Assembly: GCA_963702055.1 (NCBI GenBank) | Contig: OY969702.1 | Location: 1,488,001 to 1,552,000, forward strand | Direction of reading: 5' to 3' | Length of the DNA stretch: 64,000 bases | Origin: CAWINX01 sp963702055 | Lineage (GTDB): Bacteria > Actinomycetota > Thermoleophilia > Solirubrobacterales > 70-9 | Shown: positions 41,015 through 49,948 of the stretch, piece by piece | How positions within the stretch are numbered: position 1 is the stretch's first letter | Layout: every line of letters begins with the position of its first letter | The notes under the pieces: model-generated | Database searches by the model: none | The model's input: the letters and a program-made list of their open reading frames with translations, nothing else | Told to the model about the DNA's origin: nothing | Position numbers and translations under genes: made by a program

Positions 41015-41815
41015 GTGCTGCTGCCGCCGGTGATCTTCTTCAACATCGCCGCAAGCTCGATCGACCTCAGCCACGGGGTCGGGCTGCTGCTCGGGATCGT
41101 CGCCTCCTCGCTCGGCGCCCTGTTCGCCGGATGGGCGGCGAGCCGCCTGCTGCGACTGCCCCGCTTCCAGGTCGGCGCCGTTGTCTGCTGCGTGCTCAGC
41201 GTCAACACGGGCTACCTCGGCTACCCGCTCGCCGTGGCGCTGCTCGGCCGCGACCAGCTCTCGACCGCCGTGCTCTACGACGTGCTGGTCACCGGCCCGT
41301 GCCTGCTGCTCGGCGCCTTCGCGGTCGGCGCGGCGTTCGGGACCAAAGCGGGCGAGGGCCCGCGCGAGCGCATCCGCGCCTTCTTCACCCGCAACCCTCC
41401 TCTATACGCCGCGATCGCCGGCTTGCTGGCGCCGAAGGCGCTGGCTCCCACCATTCTGGTCGACATGTCGCAGGCGCTGATCGTCGCGATCCTGCCGATC
41501 GGCTTCTTCGCCGTCGGCGCCACCCTGGCGGAGAACGCCGAGCACGGCGAGCTGCCGATGCCGCCGCCGCTAACCCGGCCGGTGGTGCTGGCGGTCGCCA
41601 CCCGCCTCGCGGTCGTCCCGGCCCTATTGATGCTGCTGGCCGCGCCGCTGATCGAACTGCCCGCCGCCTACCGGCTGCTCTCGGCGATGCCCTCGGGCCT
41701 CAACTCCCTCGTCATCGCCCACGCCTACGGCCTCGACATGGAGATCACCGCCGAGGCGGTCACCTGGTCGACCGCGATCGTGATCGCCGCGGCACTCGCC
41801 TCGCTGCTGTTCTGA
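41015..41815 (+). CDS. AEC-family (auxin efflux carrier-like) transporter, start uncertain
   Basis: At least 266 residues with eight or more helices. NTGYLGYPLAVALLGRDQ and PPLYAAIAGLLAPKA fit the AEC family, and the C-terminal MPSGLNSLVIAHAYGLD is characteristic. GTG 41015 is the first canonical start, but the same frame continues upstream to 40880 and encodes one more helix plus RRWPLGAARAARRSL that the family needs. That stretch has no ATG, GTG or TTG in frame. A GTG at 40884 is one base out of frame, so a 1-base deletion, a sequence error or a rare start is likely. Confidence 0.75.
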   Translation: MLLPPVIFFNIAASSIDLSHGVGLLLGIVASSLGALFAGWAASRLLRLPRFQVGAVVCCVLSVNTGYLGYPLAVALLGRDQLSTAVLYDVLVTGPCLLLGAFAVGAAFGTKAGEGPRERIRAFFTRNPPLYAAIAGLLAPKALAPTILVDMSQALIVAILPIGFFAVGATLAENAEHGELPMPPPLTRPVVLAVATRLAVVPALLMLLAAPLIELPAAYRLLSAMPSGLNSLVIAHAYGLDMEITAEAVTWSTAIVIAAALASLLF

Positions 41816-41835
41816 GGGAAACGTATGCTGGCCCG

Positions 41836-42201
41836 ATGCTCCATCACGTCTCGATCGAGGTCGAGCCGAGCGATGTCGAACGTGCAATTGAGTTCTGGAA
41901 GCTGCTCGGCTTCGAGCGAATCGAGGCGCCCGAGGAATTGGGTGAGTACGTCACCTGGCTGGAACGCAAGGGCACCCAGATCCACCTGATCCACGCCGAG
42001 GGCGCCACCGTTCCCCCGCTCGGCCATCCGGCTGTCGTCGTCGAGGACTTCGAAGCGACCTTTGCCGCCCTCGCCGCCGCCGGCTACAGGCCGGAGCGCC
42101 ATCGCGAACTGTGGGGCGAACCGCGCGCCTTCGCGACGATGCCCGGCGGTCAAAAGGTCGAGTTGATGGCCGCTCCGCCGCCTTCCACACCTACACCGTA
42201 G
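41836..42201 (+). CDS. Glyoxalase/VOC-family protein
   Basis: 121 residues with the vicinal-oxygen-chelate fold: MLHHVSIEVEPSDVERAIEFWKLLGFE at the start, TQIHLIHAEG in the middle and AFATMPGGQKVELM at the end. Metal ligands are probably His4, His53 or His55 and the glutamate in KVELM. The substrate is unknown. Its 3' end overlaps the 3' end of the convergent PIN toxin gene by 11 bp. Confidence 0.87.
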   Translation: MLHHVSIEVEPSDVERAIEFWKLLGFERIEAPEELGEYVTWLERKGTQIHLIHAEGATVPPLGHPAVVVEDFEATFAALAAAGYRPERHRELWGEPRAFATMPGGQKVELMAAPPPSTPTP

Positions 42202-42625
42202 GGCGACGGCCACGGCTATCAGGGAGGGGAATCAGACCGATGTCGAGCGTACGAGCAGTTTTGGCAACGGCTCGATCAGCGGTGGCAATCATGTCCTCCG
42301 GGCCGGCTGTGGCGAGCAGAACGCAGTCCGCAAGCGACAGGGCGACCGTCTTACGTCGATAGTGGGAGGCACGGATCTCGCCGGCCCGCCAAGCAGTCTC
42401 GGAATCAACCGTCAGGACAGAGACCGATTCGTCGATGAGCGGGCCCAGCTGCTCTGCGACGAGTTTCGGAGAAGCCCCCCAGCGGCGCACCAGTCTGTCG
42501 ATGACCTCAGCCAAACATGGCGACGGCGTTGCGCAGTCGCCATGGCGCAAGAGTTGCGCAACCTCTTCTTCGGCCGGCTGTCCACGCAAAAGCGCGAGCA
42601 GGGCGTTGGCGTCGAGCAGAGTCAA
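42191..42625 (-). CDS. vapC: VapC-type PIN-domain ribonuclease toxin
   Basis: 144 residues from TTG 42625, which overlaps the antitoxin stop. PIN acidic residues: Asp5 in LTLLDANALLALL, a Glu in LAEVIDRLV, Asp in LSLADCVLL and Asp in IATADRAVA, which together bind Mg for RNA cleavage. The alternative upstream starts lie inside the antitoxin gene. With the neighbouring antitoxin it forms a type II toxin-antitoxin pair. Confidence 0.88.
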   Translation of the reverse strand: MTLLDANALLALLRGQPAEEEVAQLLRHGDCATPSPCLAEVIDRLVRRWGASPKLVAEQLGPLIDESVSVLTVDSETAWRAGEIRASHYRRKTVALSLADCVLLATAGPEDMIATADRAVAKTARTLDIGLIPLPDSRGRRPTV

Positions 42626-42888
42626 TCGCCGCCTTCCGCCCGGTACTTCCCCTCCTCGATTTCCCATTCCTCTTCGCGGTCGAGCCTGCGCGCTTCGTCC
42701 ACGGTGGGACCCGGTAGATGAGCGAAAGCCCCGCGGGCGGCTTCGATCGGATCTTCGGGTGCGGGACGGAGGATCAGATGGTCGCCCCGGTCGTCGGCCA
42801 CCACGATTCGAGTCTTCCAGCGCTGTCGCACCACGGCCGGCACCGAGACCTGTCCGCCCGCCGATATCTTGAGTCGTTTCATGAGCAT
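42622..42888 (-). CDS. vapB: AbrB/MazE-type antitoxin paired with VapC
   Basis: 88 residues. The N-terminal swapped-hairpin DNA-binding domain is RLKISAGGQVSVPAVVRQRW, followed by a C-terminal acidic region (DEARRLDREEEWEIEEG) that would bind the toxin. ATG 42888 has a GAGG 8 nt upstream; ATG 42882 is two codons later. It overlaps the toxin gene by 4 bp and lies 16 bp after the SGNH hydrolase stop. Confidence 0.85.
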   Translation of the reverse strand: MLMKRLKISAGGQVSVPAVVRQRWKTRIVVADDRGDHLILRPAPEDPIEAARGAFAHLPGPTVDEARRLDREEEWEIEEGKYRAEGGD

Positions 42889-42895
42889 GAGAATA

Positions 42896-42913
42896 CCTCA
42901 TGAATTAATGAGG
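42896..42913. promoter_or_regulatory. Candidate operator of the vapBC pair
   Basis: CCTCAT-GAATTA-ATGAGG, a perfect palindrome with 6-bp arms, 8 bp before the antitoxin ATG. The site suits autoregulation by the antitoxin. It overlaps the SGNH hydrolase stop codon. Confidence 0.35.
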
Positions 42914-44059
42914 GGGCTCAATGTGCATGCCGCTGACGTAGCTGCGTCCCGGAGTGTCGTGGCAGGCGTAGTCGCCCGGCTCGGCGGCGTAGGCGAGAGC
43001 GATGCAAGCGCCCATCGCGCGCTGGCCGTAGGCGTTGGGATGCAAGGATTCGCGAGTGGAGCCCTGGCTGAAGCCGAGGCGGCGGAACCACTCCGCCGTG
43101 CGCGGGTTGGGGCCGGCCGCGCCGACGCGGGCGGCGCGACGGTCGCAGAGCTGGTGGCCGTCGAAGGCGTGCTGTAGGTCCAGGTATTCGGCGCCCTCAC
43201 GATGGGCGGAGGCCCTCATCGCCGCGTCGATCGCCGCGGTCGCGCGGCGCCTCGCCCAATCGGCGTCGGCGTTCCAGAGCGGGCAGCCTCCCTTGGTGAG
43301 GCGGCTCCAGCCGTTCTCGGGGTAGCGGAAGCGGGCGCCCGGCGGGAAGGGCGACGCGTAGCCCATCACCACCAGGCGATAGTCCGCGCGCCGGTGGCCG
43401 GCGGTGGCCATCGCCGCGCGGACGTCCCGCAGCGCTCCGCGCAGACCGGCTGCCATCCCCGGCAGGGCGGACTCGACCTCCGCCTGTGCGCCACCCCGGC
43501 AGAGGTCAGGGTCCGCCGGGGAGCTGCGAGCCCAGTCGAGGGCGCAGTCGGCGACCAGTCCGCCGAAGCCGACGTCGTTGGCGCCGGCGGTCAGGACGAT
43601 CATCCGCACGTCGGCGCGGCGTGCCACCCGCGCCAGCTGATCGGCCTGCGGAGCCTCCCCGAAGTGCGATCGCCCTCCCGACGACGCCCGACGAACGTTT
43701 TCCAGCTTCGCCCCCGAGCAGGCGAGATTGACCTTCGCGGCGACCGCAACCGGCGCGCTGCGGATCGGCGCCACGTCGGAGCGGTGACAATCGTTGTCCT
43801 CGGAGGCGCCGTAGACGCGATGCGGGTCATACCGGCACCCCCAGCCGTCGCAGTCGAAGGCCGCGCGATCGGTTCCCGAGCGCGTCCCGAGCGGATCGGT
43901 GCCGTTGCCCATCCAACGGCCTCCCTCACCGGAGATGAAGCTGTCGCCCATCGAGACGATCGCGCCGGCCGGCGAACCGGTGCTCGCCGCTGCCGGCGGC
44001 GCGCCGCCCGCCAAGCCGATCGCCAGGGCAACCACAATCGCTGTCCACGTTGCATTCAT
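42905..44059 (-). CDS. Secreted SGNH/GDSL hydrolase
   Basis: 384 residues from ATG 44059, which starts a signal peptide (MNATWTAIVVALAIGLAGG); the frame to 44116 adds a non-hydrophobic stretch. Block I is IVSMGDSFISGEGG (Ser nucleophile), block III is LTAGANDVGFGG (Asn) and block V is STRESLHPNAYGQRA (Asp/His pair replaced by SxxH). This is the usual layout of extracellular actinobacterial lipases/esterases of this family. Eight or more cysteines suggest disulphides. The substrate is unknown. Confidence 0.88.
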   Translation of the reverse strand: MNATWTAIVVALAIGLAGGAPPAAASTGSPAGAIVSMGDSFISGEGGRWMGNGTDPLGTRSGTDRAAFDCDGWGCRYDPHRVYGASEDNDCHRSDVAPIRSAPVAVAAKVNLACSGAKLENVRRASSGGRSHFGEAPQADQLARVARRADVRMIVLTAGANDVGFGGLVADCALDWARSSPADPDLCRGGAQAEVESALPGMAAGLRGALRDVRAAMATAGHRRADYRLVVMGYASPFPPGARFRYPENGWSRLTKGGCPLWNADADWARRRATAAIDAAMRASAHREGAEYLDLQHAFDGHQLCDRRAARVGAAGPNPRTAEWFRRLGFSQGSTRESLHPNAYGQRAMGACIALAYAAEPGDYACHDTPGRSYVSGMHIEPPH

Positions 44060-44184
44060 CGGCCCAGGAAAGACGGCGCCCCCGGCCCGAGTCAAGGCAA
44101 TCGCGGAAGTTGTCACGCGGCGATACGCAAACGACGCACTTTTGCCGAAACCGCCCCGTCGGATCGCCCGGCTAGGATCGGTCG

Positions 44185-45798
44185 ATGCGCTACCCGGTCG
44201 AGCAATTCACCCCTGAGGAACGGGAACTCCTCGCCCCCCATTTCACCAACCTCGACCGTCCCGTCTTCGCCCTCGTCAACCTTCCGGAGACCGTCAAGGG
44301 GGCGCTTTTTGCCCGCTATTCGAGGTATTCCGGGACCGTGCGGCGCCTCTACCTGGAGGAGTTCGCCGCCGACGTCGCGCCCGGCGATCGCCCCTTCGAC
44401 GGCGCCGAGGGCGAGCGCGCCGCAAAGCTCTACGAGCGCGTCTTCCTCGGCTACGGCGACGACTCGATCGCCCAGGTCGGCGGCGCCCACATCGCCTGCG
44501 AGTGGGTCTCCAACGTGCTGACCAAGGTGCTGCAGCGCGGCCGGCTCGCCGCCTACCTGGAGCAGTCGACCCGCTACATCCCCTACGACGTGCCGCTGCC
44601 CGAGGAGGCTGGAGGCGGCTACCGCTTCTATCGCGACGAGGAGCTCGGCCCCCAGTTCGCCGGCGCGATGGACGAGCTGTTCTCGATCTACTCGCGCTCG
44701 CTGGAGCGGGTCGAGGCCTGGGCGGCGGAGCGCTGGCCGCGCGGCGAGGAGCCCGAGGGGCCCTGGCAGCGCTCGATCCGCGCCAAGGCGCTCGACCTGC
44801 TGCGCGGCCTGCTGCCGGCGGCGACGCTCAGCCACGTCGGCATCTATGCCTCCGGCCAGGCCTACGAGCAGATGCTGCTGCGACTGATGGCCTCGCCGCT
44901 GCCCGAGGCCCGCGAGTACGGAGGGATGATCCTTCGCGAGCTACAGCAGGTGATGCCAAGCTTCGTCTCGCGGGTCGAGCGACCGGATCGCGGCGGCGAG
45001 TGGGTCTCCTACCTGGAGCAGCGCCGCGAGGCGACCGAGCGCTGGGTCTCGCGACTCGGCCTCGACCGCCGCGACGCCGGCGACGACACCCCCTCGGTCG
45101 AGCTCGTCCACGTCGACGGGACCGAGGAGGACCTGCTCGCCTCCTGTCTGTTCGAGTCGGCGGCGACGCCGGAGACCGAGATCCGCGCCCGGCTCGACGT
45201 GCTCGACCGTGAGGAGCGCGCCGCGCTGCTGGGCGAGATGGTGGGAGGCCGCGCCAACCGGCGCCACCGCCCCGGGCGCGGCTTCGAGGCGCTGCGCTAC
45301 CGCTTCGAGATCGTCTCCGACTACGGCGGCTTCCGCGACCTGCAGCGCCACCGGATGCTGACCTGCCAGTGGCAGCGGCTGGGGCCCGACCTCGGGGCCG
45401 GCGTTCCGGACGAGGTGCGCGAGGCGGGGGTCGGCGATGAGTTCGAGCGTGCTCTGGAAATCTCCCGCGGCGAGTACGAGCGCCTGGTCGATGCCGGAAT
45501 GCGCGATGCGGCCCCCTACGCGCTCTGCCTCGCCTACCGGATCCGCTACGTGCTCGACCTCAACGCGCGCGAGGCGATGCACCTGATCGAGCTGCGCTCC
45601 GGACGCGAGGGTCACCCGACCTACCGCGCCGTCGCCCAGGCGATGCACGAGCGGATCGCCGCGATCCACCCGGCGGTCGCGGCGGCGATGACCTACGTCG
45701 ACAACTCCCAGGAGCCTCGCCTGGAGCGGATCCTCAGTGAGATCCGCACCCAGCGCAAGCGGGCTGGGGCGGGGAGTTCCGGCAGGGGTTCCGCTTAA
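44185..45798 (+). CDS. thyX: Flavin-dependent thymidylate synthase, double-domain form
   Basis: Makes dTMP from dUMP with FAD, NADPH and methylene-folate. 537 residues, about twice a normal ThyX (220-250). The N-terminal half has the RxR...YLEQSTRY motif at 118-131, the counterpart of the RHRxxSxNExSxRY signature. The C-terminal half has RHRMLTCQWQ near 388 and a late IELRSGREGHPTYR dUMP-binding-like motif. So the two halves seem to share the active-site parts. The last codons (SSGRGSA) and the stop lie in an inverted-repeat element. Confidence 0.88.
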   Translation: MRYPVEQFTPEERELLAPHFTNLDRPVFALVNLPETVKGALFARYSRYSGTVRRLYLEEFAADVAPGDRPFDGAEGERAAKLYERVFLGYGDDSIAQVGGAHIACEWVSNVLTKVLQRGRLAAYLEQSTRYIPYDVPLPEEAGGGYRFYRDEELGPQFAGAMDELFSIYSRSLERVEAWAAERWPRGEEPEGPWQRSIRAKALDLLRGLLPAATLSHVGIYASGQAYEQMLLRLMASPLPEAREYGGMILRELQQVMPSFVSRVERPDRGGEWVSYLEQRREATERWVSRLGLDRRDAGDDTPSVELVHVDGTEEDLLASCLFESAATPETEIRARLDVLDREERAALLGEMVGGRANRRHRPGRGFEALRYRFEIVSDYGGFRDLQRHRMLTCQWQRLGPDLGAGVPDEVREAGVGDEFERALEISRGEYERLVDAGMRDAAPYALCLAYRIRYVLDLNAREAMHLIELRSGREGHPTYRAVAQAMHERIAAIHPAVAAAMTYVDNSQEPRLERILSEIRTQRKRAGAGSSGRGSA

Positions 45799-45880
45799 CT
45801 TTTTTTGAATACAGGCTCTTGCCGTCCGAGGGCCGCTGAGCAAAAAAAGTACAAGACGCTCCACCCCTGCCGGAACTCCC
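45772..45880. repeat. About 109-bp inverted-repeat element, two-copy family, copy 2
   Basis: Outer arms GGGAGTTCCGGCAGGGG / CCCCTGCCGGAACTCCC are perfect. The inner part matches the copy at 14587-14695 (TTCCGCTTAACTTTTT...AAAAAGTACAAGACGCTCCA). The outermost 7 bp differ from copy 1 on both sides in a complementary way. It spans the thyX stop and lies before the convergent ABC permease gene. Confidence 0.85.
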
Positions 45881-45894
45881 TCTCGCGAAGAGCT

Positions 45895-48258
45895 TCAGGC
45901 TGAGCGCTCGCGTACTACCTGGGCGATGTCGAGGCGTTTTACGGCGCGCAGCCCCGGCCGTTCGGAGAGGAGCGCCACGGCGAGGATCGCCAGCGAGGAG
46001 AGGACCAGGGTCGAGGTGCGGATCTGCAGGTCGAAGGTGAAGGAGTCACTGGCGAAAGATGCAAGGAAGAGCCGCGCCACCTCATAGCCGACGATCAGGC
46101 CGGGGACGATCCCGAGCGCGGTGACGAGGAAGTTCTCGGCGGTGATCATCCTCGACAGGGTCCGGAACGGGGTGCCGGCGGCGCGCAGCGTCGCCACCTC
46201 GACCGCCCGCTCCGCCAGGTTGGCCTGGATCGAGTTGTAGAGGAGGGCGAAGGCCATCGCCGCCCCAAACAGCAGCATCATTCCGATGAATGCGTAGTAG
46301 AGGCCGAGGTAGCGGTTGACGGCGTCGAACAGCGCCTTGGAGTCGGTGAAGGCAACGACCCCGGGCAAGGTGCTGAGGCGGCGGCGCATCGCGTCGCGGT
46401 CGGCACCCGGCGCGTAGCGGACAAAGGCGACGTTGCCGAGGCCAAGCCGCGGGCCGGCGAGGCGGCGGATCGGCCCCAGCGGCGCGTAGACGTAGGTGCC
46501 GAGCGGCTCGTCGAGGAAGTCCTCCACCGGCGCCCGGACCGAGGACCCGGTCCCCGCGGCGGTCACCTCGACCGAGTCGCCGCTGCCGATCCCCAGTTTC
46601 GAGCGCAGCGCCTGCCCGGCGAGCAGGCCGTCGGCGGGCAGCGTCGTCGTGCCGCCGCCGTCGAGGAGGAAGCCGTGCATCTGCGTGCCGCGCTGCAGGC
46701 CGACCAGCGAGGTCTGGTAGCGGCGGCCGTCGGCCCGCAGCGAGACCGGGAAGTTGGCGCCGGGCTCGACCCGGTCAACGCCACGCGTCCCCCGGATGCG
46801 ACGCAGCTCGGGCGGCTCCAGGGCGCCGCGGAAGTAGAGCTCTGCGTCCTGGCGATCGACCTCGTGGTACTGGCGGTCGACGAGGATCTGGGCGGTGTCG
46901 ACCATCCCCCAGGAGACGACGACCAGGGTGAGGGCGAGGACGACGCCGAGCACGGTCGAGAGTGAGCGCCGCGGGTTGCGCCCGATCGAGCGCAGCGTCA
47001 TCCGCCAGCGCACCGGCAGCCGCCGCAGCGGCGGCACGAGGCGCTCGGCGAGGCTGAGCCGGCCGCGGTGGGTGGGGGCGAACGGCCGCATCGCCTCGGC
47101 CGGGGGAATGCGGGCGGTGGAGGCGGCCGGCAGCGCCGCCGCCAGGGCACCGGTCAGCAGCCCGAAGGCGATCCCGATCAGCGCGGTCAGCGGCGAGATC
47201 GTCACCAGGGTGATCGGGATCGAGAGCTCCTTGGTGTAGGCATGGGTGACGACGCCGGAGAGGGCGAGGCCGGCGGCCGCTCCCAGCACCCCGCCGAGCA
47301 GGCCGACGACGACGCCGAAGGTGAGGTAGTGGGAGACGACCTGGCGGCGCGAGTAACCACAGGCGCGCAGCATCCCGACGATCGGGCGCTGGGCGGTGAC
47401 GAGGCGCCGCATCAGCACCCCGGTGGCGAGCGCCGCCGCAGTGAGGAAAAGGAGCGGGAAGAGGACGGCCAGCTCGCGGAAGCTCTTGACGTCCTGTTGG
47501 AGGGCGCTGTTGGATGGCTGGTCGGCGCGGGTGAGGACATCGGCAGCGCCGAGCTTCGCGGCGGCGCGGCTCAGCTTCGCGGTGAGCGCCGGATCGTCGC
47601 GCCCCCCGGCGTAGTAGATCGCCACCTGGTTCGGCCCGGCGAGGCCGGCGAGCGAACGGGCGAGCGACTGCGACGCGAAGATGACGCCGAAGTCCTTCGG
47701 CGCGGGGAGGATGTCCTGGCGGCTGCGGGCGGGCCAGAAGTACTCGGGGGAGGAGGCGACGCCGAGGATCCGCACGGTGACGGCGCCTCCGGCACCTGTC
47801 ACCGCGATCGTGTCTCCCGGCCGCAGGTGGAAGGAGTCGGCCAGGTGCTTCTCGACCAGGACGCCGCGCCGGTCGGCGGGGCGCAGGTAGGTGCCGCTGC
47901 GCACGTCGACCCGGTTGACCGCGGGTTGGTGGGCGGCGGGAAGGCCGACCACGCGGCCGAGGAACTTGTCGCGGCCAACCCGGAATGGCAGGTCGGCCTG
48001 GACCCGCGCCGCCACCGACTCGACCCCGGGGGCCTGTCGCGCCTCGCGTGCCAGACGGGTCGCGTCGCCGCCAGTCACCGTCAGGTTGGCGAAGCGGAAC
48101 TCGGTGAAGGCCTGCTTGTAAGAGGAGTCGAGGTTGCGGTAGGCGTCGTAGCTGGCGCCGAAGAGAGTGACGCCGAGGAAGATCGTCAGGGCGATCGCGG
48201 CGAAGGAGGCCCGCTGCCGCCGCATGTCGCGGCGCGCCTTCGCCCGCAGCGCCTTCAC
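45895..48258 (-). CDS. ABC transporter permease with two FtsX-type domains
   Basis: 787 residues. N-terminal MRRQRASFAAIALTIFLGVTLFG helix, extracytoplasmic domain, three-helix FtsX core (QRPIVGMLRACGYSRRQVVSHYLTFG), then a second unit (MTLRSIGRNPRRSLSTVLGVVLALTLVV) ending with EVATLRAAGTPFRTLSRMI. It has the same class of layout as the permease at 11287 but is clearly divergent in sequence. It overlaps its ATPase gene by 4 bp. The exported substrate is unknown. Confidence 0.92.
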   Translation of the reverse strand: MKALRAKARRDMRRQRASFAAIALTIFLGVTLFGASYDAYRNLDSSYKQAFTEFRFANLTVTGGDATRLAREARQAPGVESVAARVQADLPFRVGRDKFLGRVVGLPAAHQPAVNRVDVRSGTYLRPADRRGVLVEKHLADSFHLRPGDTIAVTGAGGAVTVRILGVASSPEYFWPARSRQDILPAPKDFGVIFASQSLARSLAGLAGPNQVAIYYAGGRDDPALTAKLSRAAAKLGAADVLTRADQPSNSALQQDVKSFRELAVLFPLLFLTAAALATGVLMRRLVTAQRPIVGMLRACGYSRRQVVSHYLTFGVVVGLLGGVLGAAAGLALSGVVTHAYTKELSIPITLVTISPLTALIGIAFGLLTGALAAALPAASTARIPPAEAMRPFAPTHRGRLSLAERLVPPLRRLPVRWRMTLRSIGRNPRRSLSTVLGVVLALTLVVVSWGMVDTAQILVDRQYHEVDRQDAELYFRGALEPPELRRIRGTRGVDRVEPGANFPVSLRADGRRYQTSLVGLQRGTQMHGFLLDGGGTTTLPADGLLAGQALRSKLGIGSGDSVEVTAAGTGSSVRAPVEDFLDEPLGTYVYAPLGPIRRLAGPRLGLGNVAFVRYAPGADRDAMRRRLSTLPGVVAFTDSKALFDAVNRYLGLYYAFIGMMLLFGAAMAFALLYNSIQANLAERAVEVATLRAAGTPFRTLSRMITAENFLVTALGIVPGLIVGYEVARLFLASFASDSFTFDLQIRTSTLVLSSLAILAVALLSERPGLRAVKRLDIAQVVRERSA

Positions 48259-49004
48259 CAGTCGAGCTGCTCCGCCGGCGCCGGCTCGGAGTTGCGCTCG
48301 TCGGCGACGATGCTGCCGTCGCGCACGCGCAGGACGCGGTCGGCCATGCGCGCAATCGAGGCGTTGTGGGTGACCAGCAGCACGGTCTGGTGCATCTCGT
48401 GGCTCAGCTCGTGCAGCAAGCCAAGCACGATGCGCCCGGTCTCCAGGTCGAGCGCGCCGGTTGGCTCGTCGCCGAGCAGGACACGCGGGCCGCTCGCCAG
48501 GGCCCGCGCGACCGCGACCCGCTGTTGCTCACCGCCGGAGAGCTGCGCCGGGAAGTGGTCGAGGCGGTCGCCGAGCCCGACCCGTTCGAGCATCTCGGCC
48601 GAGCGGTCGGCGCCCCGCCCCAGCTCGGCGACCAGCTCGACGTTCTCGAGCGCGGTCAGGGTCGGGATCAGGTTGAAGAACTGGAAGATGAAGCCGACGG
48701 TCTCGCGCCTGAATCGCGTCCGCCCCTCCTCGTCGAGCTCGGTCACGTCCTGGCCCCCAACCTCGATGTCGCCCGCGCTCGCCGGCTCGATGCCGCCGAT
48801 CAGGTTGAGCAGCGTCGTCTTCCCCGAGCCGCTCGGCCCGAGCAGGACGACAAACTCCTCCGGCCAGATCTCGAGGTCGATGCCGCGCAGGGCCTGGACG
48901 GCGACCTCGCCCTCCCCGTAGACCTTCTTCACACCGCGCAGGGAGATCTCCGGATCGCCGACCTGCGGCGTGGCCCGGTGGGCTTGGACGACCTCGTCCG
49001 CCAC
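48255..49004 (-). CDS. ABC transporter ATP-binding protein (MacB/LolD-like)
   Basis: 249 residues: Walker A GPSGSGKT, Q-loop FIFQFFNLIPTLTALEN, signature LSGGEQQRVAVARAL, Walker B VLLGDEPTGALD, H-loop LVTHN (an asparagine follows where Asp is common). Partner of the permease downstream. Its start overlaps the stop of the membrane protein gene upstream by 1 bp, so the three genes form one operon. Confidence 0.94.
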   Translation of the reverse strand: MADEVVQAHRATPQVGDPEISLRGVKKVYGEGEVAVQALRGIDLEIWPEEFVVLLGPSGSGKTTLLNLIGGIEPASAGDIEVGGQDVTELDEEGRTRFRRETVGFIFQFFNLIPTLTALENVELVAELGRGADRSAEMLERVGLGDRLDHFPAQLSGGEQQRVAVARALASGPRVLLGDEPTGALDLETGRIVLGLLHELSHEMHQTVLLVTHNASIARMADRVLRVRDGSIVADERNSEPAPAEQLDW

Positions 49005-49942
49005 TAGTCCCGTTGCTTGCGCTTGCGGCGCTCGGCAGGCTCGGGACCTGATCCGTTGCCGCCGTCCGGCGAGTCCTCCCCACCGGCTTCCAACGCCTCC
49101 GCCGCCCTCTCACCCGGCGTCGGCCAGGGAATCGCCTCGCCCGCCGCCCAGGCCGGAGGGCGCCCACGCGGCAACCAGCCTGCGGCGAGCAGGCCGAAGT
49201 AGAGGAACCAGATCAGCGTGAACTGGATCAGCAGCAGCAGCGCCGCCACGCCGAGCGCAATCCCCAGCGATCCCCAGAAGCGGGTCAGCAGCCCGGTGCG
49301 CATGCCCCAGAGGGCCGTGTAGCCAAGTGCAAAGGCGAGACCGAGCCGTCCGGCCAGCCCGAATCCAGTGGCCAAACCCTGAGCGGATGCCCCCTTGACG
49401 GCATTCTTGGCCCTGTCGTCGGCGACCTTCGTCGTCGCACATTGCGACAGGGCACCAGCCCCTGCGCCGTACTTGTCCTTGAACGATGCGGCACCGCCAC
49501 TTTGGCGATCGGTGCGGCACTCCGCGGTTGCCTTCTGGATCGTCAGGTTGGTTGTCGCGCGACCGGCGACGAAGTCAGAGGCCGCGTTGTTTGTCGCCAC
49601 GGCATTGAGCACCGAAGCCGTGGCCAAGAAGAGGGGCGCGGCGATGACGAGCCCGATCAGCTGGCCTCGAACCCTGACGCTTCGCGCCTGGGCCGCGCGG
49701 AACAGGTAGACCAGCGGCGCCACCATCAGGATCAGGCCGAAGGCCTGGAGGATGCTGGAGGTGGTGATGTCGGAGCTGTGCGCGAAGGCGGACCTGAGGA
49801 TCTCCGCGTCCCCGTTGCCGTTGATCGCGTTGATCAGAACCGCGGACACGATGATCAAAACGACCGTCGCCAAGGAGGCGATCGCGGTGGGGATCGCCCA
49901 GCGCCGCTCGCGCTCCAGGACCTCCGCCTTGCTCAGCCTCAC
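49004..49942 (-). CDS. Hypothetical membrane protein in an ABC-exporter operon
   Basis: 312 residues. An N-terminal charged segment is followed by helices at about 16-40, 62-82 and 92-115, an extracytoplasmic loop with two cysteines (ATAECRTDRQ, LSQCATTK), helices at about 195-215 and 225-255, and a long charged Gly/Glu/Arg tail ending RRKRKQRD. I recognise no family. It is the first gene of the operon with the ABC ATPase and permease, so it may assist or be served by that exporter. Confidence 0.7.
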   Translation of the reverse strand: MRLSKAEVLERERRWAIPTAIASLATVVLIIVSAVLINAINGNGDAEILRSAFAHSSDITTSSILQAFGLILMVAPLVYLFRAAQARSVRVRGQLIGLVIAAPLFLATASVLNAVATNNAASDFVAGRATTNLTIQKATAECRTDRQSGGAASFKDKYGAGAGALSQCATTKVADDRAKNAVKGASAQGLATGFGLAGRLGLAFALGYTALWGMRTGLLTRFWGSLGIALGVAALLLLIQFTLIWFLYFGLLAAGWLPRGRPPAWAAGEAIPWPTPGERAAEALEAGGEDSPDGGNGSGPEPAERRKRKQRD

Positions 49943-49948
49943 GTTCGC

